Source: Chitinophagaceae bacterium
Lineage (GTDB): Bacteria; Bacteroidota; Bacteroidia; Chitinophagales; Chitinophagaceae
Assembly (NCBI GenBank): GCA_947461645.1
Contig: CANHMN010000051.1
Span: 1 to 9,626, forward strand
DNA length: 9,626 nucleotides
Direction: 5' to 3'
Shown here one piece after another: positions 7,291-9,626 of the stretch. Both the position numbers and the translations under genes were made by a program. The stretch's first letter is position 1; the number at the start of each line of letters is the position of its first letter. Below the pieces are notes generated by a model that worked only from the letters and a program-made list of their open reading frames with translations, had not been told where the DNA came from and ran no database searches.

Positions 7291-7358
7291 AAAATAACCA
7301 AACTATTTTCTCAACCACCATCTTAATTTATTAATCAAATACAACCAACCAAATCCTA
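7291..7358 (+). other. G-less, C/A-rich leader between pfkA and pyk
   Basis: The coding strand contains no G from 7283 through 7360, spanning the last codons of pfkA and the whole 68-base gap. ACCA recurs as ACCA (7297-7300), ACCACCA (7314-7320) and ACCAACCA (7344-7351). A Shine-Dalgarno sequence is therefore impossible here, and the RNA would be almost unstructured before the pyk start. No promoter box or terminator is visible, which favours co-transcription with pfkA. Confidence 0.8.
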
Positions 7359-8849
7359 ATGAGTAGAAACGTAGAGAAATACCTTTATGAAGGTATGGAC
7401 AAAGAGGCCGGATTTCATCATGCCCAAAAAAGAACTAAGATTGTAGCCACTGTTGGCCCGGCTTGCGACACCTATGATAAACTGCTGGAATTGGTTAAAG
7501 CAGGTGCAAATGTATTCAGATTGAATTTCTCGCACGGCTCACACGAAGACAAGAAAAAAATCATTGACAATATCAGGCTCATCATAAAAAACGAACCCTA
7601 CAATATTGCCATACTGGGCGATTTACAGGGACCTAAATTAAGGGTTGGCGAAATTGAAGATGGAAAAGTAATGCTGCAAACCGGAGATGATTTTATTTTT
7701 ACAACAGAAAAAATTATTGGAAACAAAAACAAAGCCTACGTTTCCTACCCCAACCTCACAAAAGATGTAAAACCTGGAGAAAGAATCTTCCTGGATGACG
7801 GTAAAATGGAAGTGAAAGTTGTAAGAATTCTTAATGATAAAGAACTTTTGGTGAACGTAATGTTGGGTGGCATATTACTGCCTAAAAAAGGGGTAAATCT
7901 TCCAGACAGTGAGTTAACCATGCCTTCATTGACAGAGAAAGACATAATCGATTTGGATTTCATCATTGAAGAAAAACTGGATTGGGTTGCATTGTCCTTT
8001 GTAAGAAAAGTAGAAGACATTATAGATCTTAAAAAGAGAATTGAGAACAAGAAGGTCAAAACAAAAGTCATTGCCAAAATAGAGATGCCAGAAGCATTGA
8101 AAAATTTACGTGACATTATTTTGGAAAGTGATGGCATCATGGTGGCAAGAGGTGATTTGGGCGTGGAAATACCTGTAGAGCAAGTCCCTGTTATACAAAA
8201 AGACATCATCAGAAAATGCATGCACAGAGCAAAGCCGGTGATTGTTGCTACGCAAATGATGGAAAGCATGATAGACAGAACCAAGCCCAACAGAAGCGAA
8301 GTGAGCGATGTGGCCAATGCGGTGTTAGAAGGTGCCGACGCTGTTATGCTTAGTGGTGAAACTGCAACAGGTAATTACCCAACTTTGGTGGTGGAAACTA
8401 TGAGTAAAATTATCCTCAATATCGAAAATTCTGTTTACGATTACAACAGAGACGATATTCTCACCCCCCAACCCCACTCGCCATCTTTCTTAAGCGACGC
8501 GATTTGTTACAGTGCCTGCAAACTTGCTAGCGACGCAAATGCAAATGCGCTTATAGGCATGACACAAAGCGGTTACACTGCATTTATGCTTAGCAGTTAC
8601 AGACCTAAATCACCGTTGTATATTTTCAGCAAGGAAAGGTCACTTATCAACCAATTAAGCTTAAGCTGGGGTGTAAGGGCGTTTTACTATGCAGAAGAAG
8701 AAACACTCGATGACATTATTTTCGACCAGATTGAGATTTTAAAAATAAGAGGTTTTCTAAAAAAAGGCGAAGTAGTTGTAAACACTGGAAGCACTCCTAT
8801 TGATCTTCACCTGCCAACAAATATCATCAAGATTACAACAGTAGAATAA
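7359..8849 (+). CDS. pyk: Pyruvate kinase, predicted potassium-independent type
   Basis: Transfers phosphate from phosphoenolpyruvate to ADP, giving pyruvate and ATP, the last step of glycolysis. It has 496 residues against 470 in E. coli PykF. The difference includes about 20 extra N-terminal residues before KIVATVGPA (27-35). The (beta/alpha)8 barrel carries FRLNFSHG (53-60), GDLQGPKLR (87-95), the catalytic lysine in IAKIE (238-242, Lys240), metal-binding Glu242 and Asp266 (MVARGDLGVE, 261-270), and PNRSEVSDVANAV (310-322). The inserted B domain is about residues 97-190. The C-terminal domain is about 375-496 and ends in NTGSTPIDL (475-483), without an extra PEP-utiliser domain. Lys93 stands where potassium-dependent enzymes have Glu117 (rabbit numbering). 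Position and spacing suggest an operon with pfkA. A strong terminator follows. Confidence 0.97.
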   Translation: MSRNVEKYLYEGMDKEAGFHHAQKRTKIVATVGPACDTYDKLLELVKAGANVFRLNFSHGSHEDKKKIIDNIRLIIKNEPYNIAILGDLQGPKLRVGEIEDGKVMLQTGDDFIFTTEKIIGNKNKAYVSYPNLTKDVKPGERIFLDDGKMEVKVVRILNDKELLVNVMLGGILLPKKGVNLPDSELTMPSLTEKDIIDLDFIIEEKLDWVALSFVRKVEDIIDLKKRIENKKVKTKVIAKIEMPEALKNLRDIILESDGIMVARGDLGVEIPVEQVPVIQKDIIRKCMHRAKPVIVATQMMESMIDRTKPNRSEVSDVANAVLEGADAVMLSGETATGNYPTLVVETMSKIILNIENSVYDYNRDDILTPQPHSPSFLSDAICYSACKLASDANANALIGMTQSGYTAFMLSSYRPKSPLYIFSKERSLINQLSLSWGVRAFYYAEEETLDDIIFDQIEILKIRGFLKKGEVVVNTGSTPIDLHLPTNIIKITTVE

Positions 8850-8888
8850 AATGATTCGCTACTAATCATTTGAAACAACTAAATTCCC

Positions 8889-8921
8889 TCCCCTTTTTTC
8901 AATAAAAAAGGGGATTTTTTT
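8889..8921 (+). terminator. Strong intrinsic terminator after pyk
   Basis: An 11-pair perfect stem (8889-8899 with 8904-8914) with a CAAT loop is followed by a run of seven T residues (8915-8921). The stem has four G-C pairs at its base and six A-T pairs toward the loop. Read leftward, no T run follows the hairpin, so it should act mainly on the rightward pyk transcript. Confidence 0.9.
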
Positions 8922-9387
8922 ATTCCTCTTTCATCAAATCAAAAAGTCTCTTTCTGGCTTTGATTTTCATCCTGTTTTGATAGTACTTGTTCCATCCCAA
9001 TAACCATCCCAAAAAAGGACTGTGTATTTGAGCCATTTTATGCAAACTGAATGCCTCGCTATACTCTGTAATTAACCCATTTTCAACTCTACAATGAAAT
9101 TGAAGCGGTTGCTCGATTTCAATAGCTATTTTTAAGCCATACCGGATGTTGCATTTAAATTTGTAATATCCTTCTCCTAAATTTTCAGGTTGATCAAATT
9201 TCACTATTTGAATGTTGTCTATTTCGTATTTTAATCTCCATAAGTTAACAACCTCTTCTTTTTTTAAATAGCCATATAGTGGATCAAAGTATTGTAACCC
9301 ATTCCCACATATTCCACGCATGCCTTCAAAATCTAGCCGCTGAAGGCAATTAATAAACGACAACAGGATGTTATGATCTTTACTCAT
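8920..9387 (-). CDS. NTF2/SnoaL-like superfamily protein of unknown function
   Basis: A 155-residue soluble protein whose pattern fits the NTF2-like (SnoaL-type) cone fold: an N-terminal helix pair (about 4-28), a Y-F-D-P-L-Y-G segment (33-39) as in the family's D-P-x-x-G loop, a helix with V-x-x-L-W (46-50), then alternating strands (about 57-110). The C-terminal part, FLGWLLGWNKYYQNRMKIKA (125-144), is a helix that I recall as typical of nuclear transport factor 2 family proteins in Bacteroidota. Family members range from enzymes to binding proteins, so no reaction can be assigned. No signal peptide is seen. A promoter box lies 14 bases upstream. It converges on pyk, and its TAA stop overlaps the pyk terminator T run. 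Confidence 0.85.
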   Translation of the reverse strand: MSKDHNILLSFINCLQRLDFEGMRGICGNGLQYFDPLYGYLKKEEVVNLWRLKYEIDNIQIVKFDQPENLGEGYYKFKCNIRYGLKIAIEIEQPLQFHCRVENGLITEYSEAFSLHKMAQIHSPFLGWLLGWNKYYQNRMKIKARKRLFDLMKEE

Positions 9388-9401
9388 ATCATTGATTTAT
9401 T

Positions 9402-9409
9402 CAAAAATA
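9402..9409 (-). promoter_or_regulatory. Candidate promoter of the NTF2-like gene, -7 box TATTTTTG
   Basis: Read leftward, TATTTTTG matches TAnnTTTG at all fixed positions and ends 14 bases before the ATG at 9387. There is no obvious TTTG at -33. Confidence 0.4.
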
Positions 9410-9448
9410 AGGGTTGTTTTCTAGTTAATATGAGGTTAGGTTTATCTT

Positions 9449-9464
9449 AATGGTAATTTCCATT
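9449..9464. repeat. Small inverted repeat in the divergent gap
   Basis: AATGG and CCATT arms flank six T/A bases. It lies in the 223-base gap between the NTF2-like gene and the gene at the right edge. Too short to assign a role. Confidence 0.2.
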
Positions 9465-9494
9465 GAATAATCATGCTGCCTTAATTATCAATTA

Positions 9495-9513
9495 CAGAAA
9501 TTATTAGTTTCTG
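9495..9513. repeat. Inverted repeat CAGAAA/TTTCTG
   Basis: Two perfect 6-base arms (9495-9500 and 9508-9513) around a seven-base A/T-rich spacer, upstream of the candidate promoter of the right-edge gene. It could be a protein site or a short hairpin. Function unknown. Confidence 0.25.
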
Positions 9514-9552
9514 ATGTTTAAAGAAAAAAAGTCATTTTTTTACTTTTTTTTT

Positions 9553-9560
9553 TACCTTTA
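9553..9560 (+). promoter_or_regulatory. Possible promoter box TACCTTTA for the right-edge gene
   Basis: TACCTTTA matches five of the six fixed bases of TAnnTTTG (final A instead of G), 50 bases before the ATG at 9611. It directly follows a ten-T run (9544-9553). Weak on its own. Confidence 0.25.
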
Positions 9561-9583
9561 AAGCTATAACTATTATCAATCAC

Positions 9584-9597
9584 CTACATTATTGTAG
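9584..9597. repeat. Inverted repeat CTACA-TTAT-TGTAG before the right-edge gene
   Basis: Two perfect 5-base arms around a four-base spacer end 13 bases before the ATG at 9611. In the message this would be a small leader hairpin, and in DNA a possible operator. The short arms make chance a real alternative. Confidence 0.25.
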
Positions 9598-9610
9598 AAA
9601 AATCATTTCG

Positions 9611-9626
9611 ATGAAAAAGTTTTACA
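9611..9626 (+). CDS. Start of an unidentified gene, cut by the window edge
   Basis: ATG at 9611 opens five codons (M-K-K-F-Y) before the window ends. M-K-K is a common start of a signal peptide, and the intergenic sequence upstream, with a possible promoter box and no competing leftward start, suits a real gene start. Nothing more can be said of the product. Confidence 0.45.

Noticed and set aside
7745..8317. A 190-codon leftward open frame inside pyk
   Set aside because: It lies wholly opposite a clear pyruvate kinase gene, its Ser/Met-rich product looks like a reverse-strand shadow, and it has no promoter of its own.
1..9626. CRISPR array, tRNA or rRNA gene, transposase, phage or defence gene
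   Set aside because: No regularly spaced repeats, tRNA-like cloverleaf or mobile-element genes were seen. All sizeable frames are accounted for by housekeeping or small accessory genes.

Overview
The window looks like ordinary chromosomal DNA from a member of the Bacteroidota. The evidence is its AT-rich composition, the lack of a Shine-Dalgarno-like sequence before any of the nine visible start codons, several upstream boxes matching the Bacteroidota -7 consensus TAnnTTTG, and proteins whose closest remembered relatives are from that phylum (a small outer-membrane barrel-like protein, a YbiT-type ABC-F protein, a Lys-type pyruvate kinase). The order or family cannot be fixed by eye. A Chitinophagales-like lineage is possible but unproven.

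Left half, read leftward: the first 482 codons of the chaperone gene dnaK run off the left edge (1447 to 1). Upstream, and probably transcribed separately, lies a tight three-gene cluster. It consists of a YbiT-type ABC-F ATPase (4262 to 2634), a secreted small barrel-like protein (2612 to 2145) and a four-helix GtrA-family membrane protein (2133 to 1663), with gaps of only 21 and 11 bases. A weak hairpin with a T run and then a candidate dnaK promoter with a palindrome in its spacer separate this cluster from dnaK.

Right half, read rightward: argS (4404-6176) diverges from the ABC-F gene across a 141-base gap. It is followed by a long hairpin and a promoter box, then by pfkA (6307-7290) and pyk (7359-8849). 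These two encode the two classic committed steps of glycolysis and are probably co-transcribed. A strong intrinsic terminator (8889-8921) ends the pyk transcript, and its T tract overlaps the stop codon of a convergent NTF2/SnoaL-like gene (9387 to 8920). A 223-base divergent gap with several small inverted repeats precedes the first five codons of an unidentified rightward gene at the right edge.

No gene-free stretch exceeds 300 bases. I saw no tRNA, rRNA, CRISPR array, insertion sequence, transposase or phage gene. I do not see a new defence or mobile system. The points most worth a second look are molecular details: the second ATPase site of the ABC-F protein has lost its Walker A lysine, the leader before pyk contains no G at all, the pyruvate kinase has the potassium-independent signature, and several upstream regions have candidate operators.
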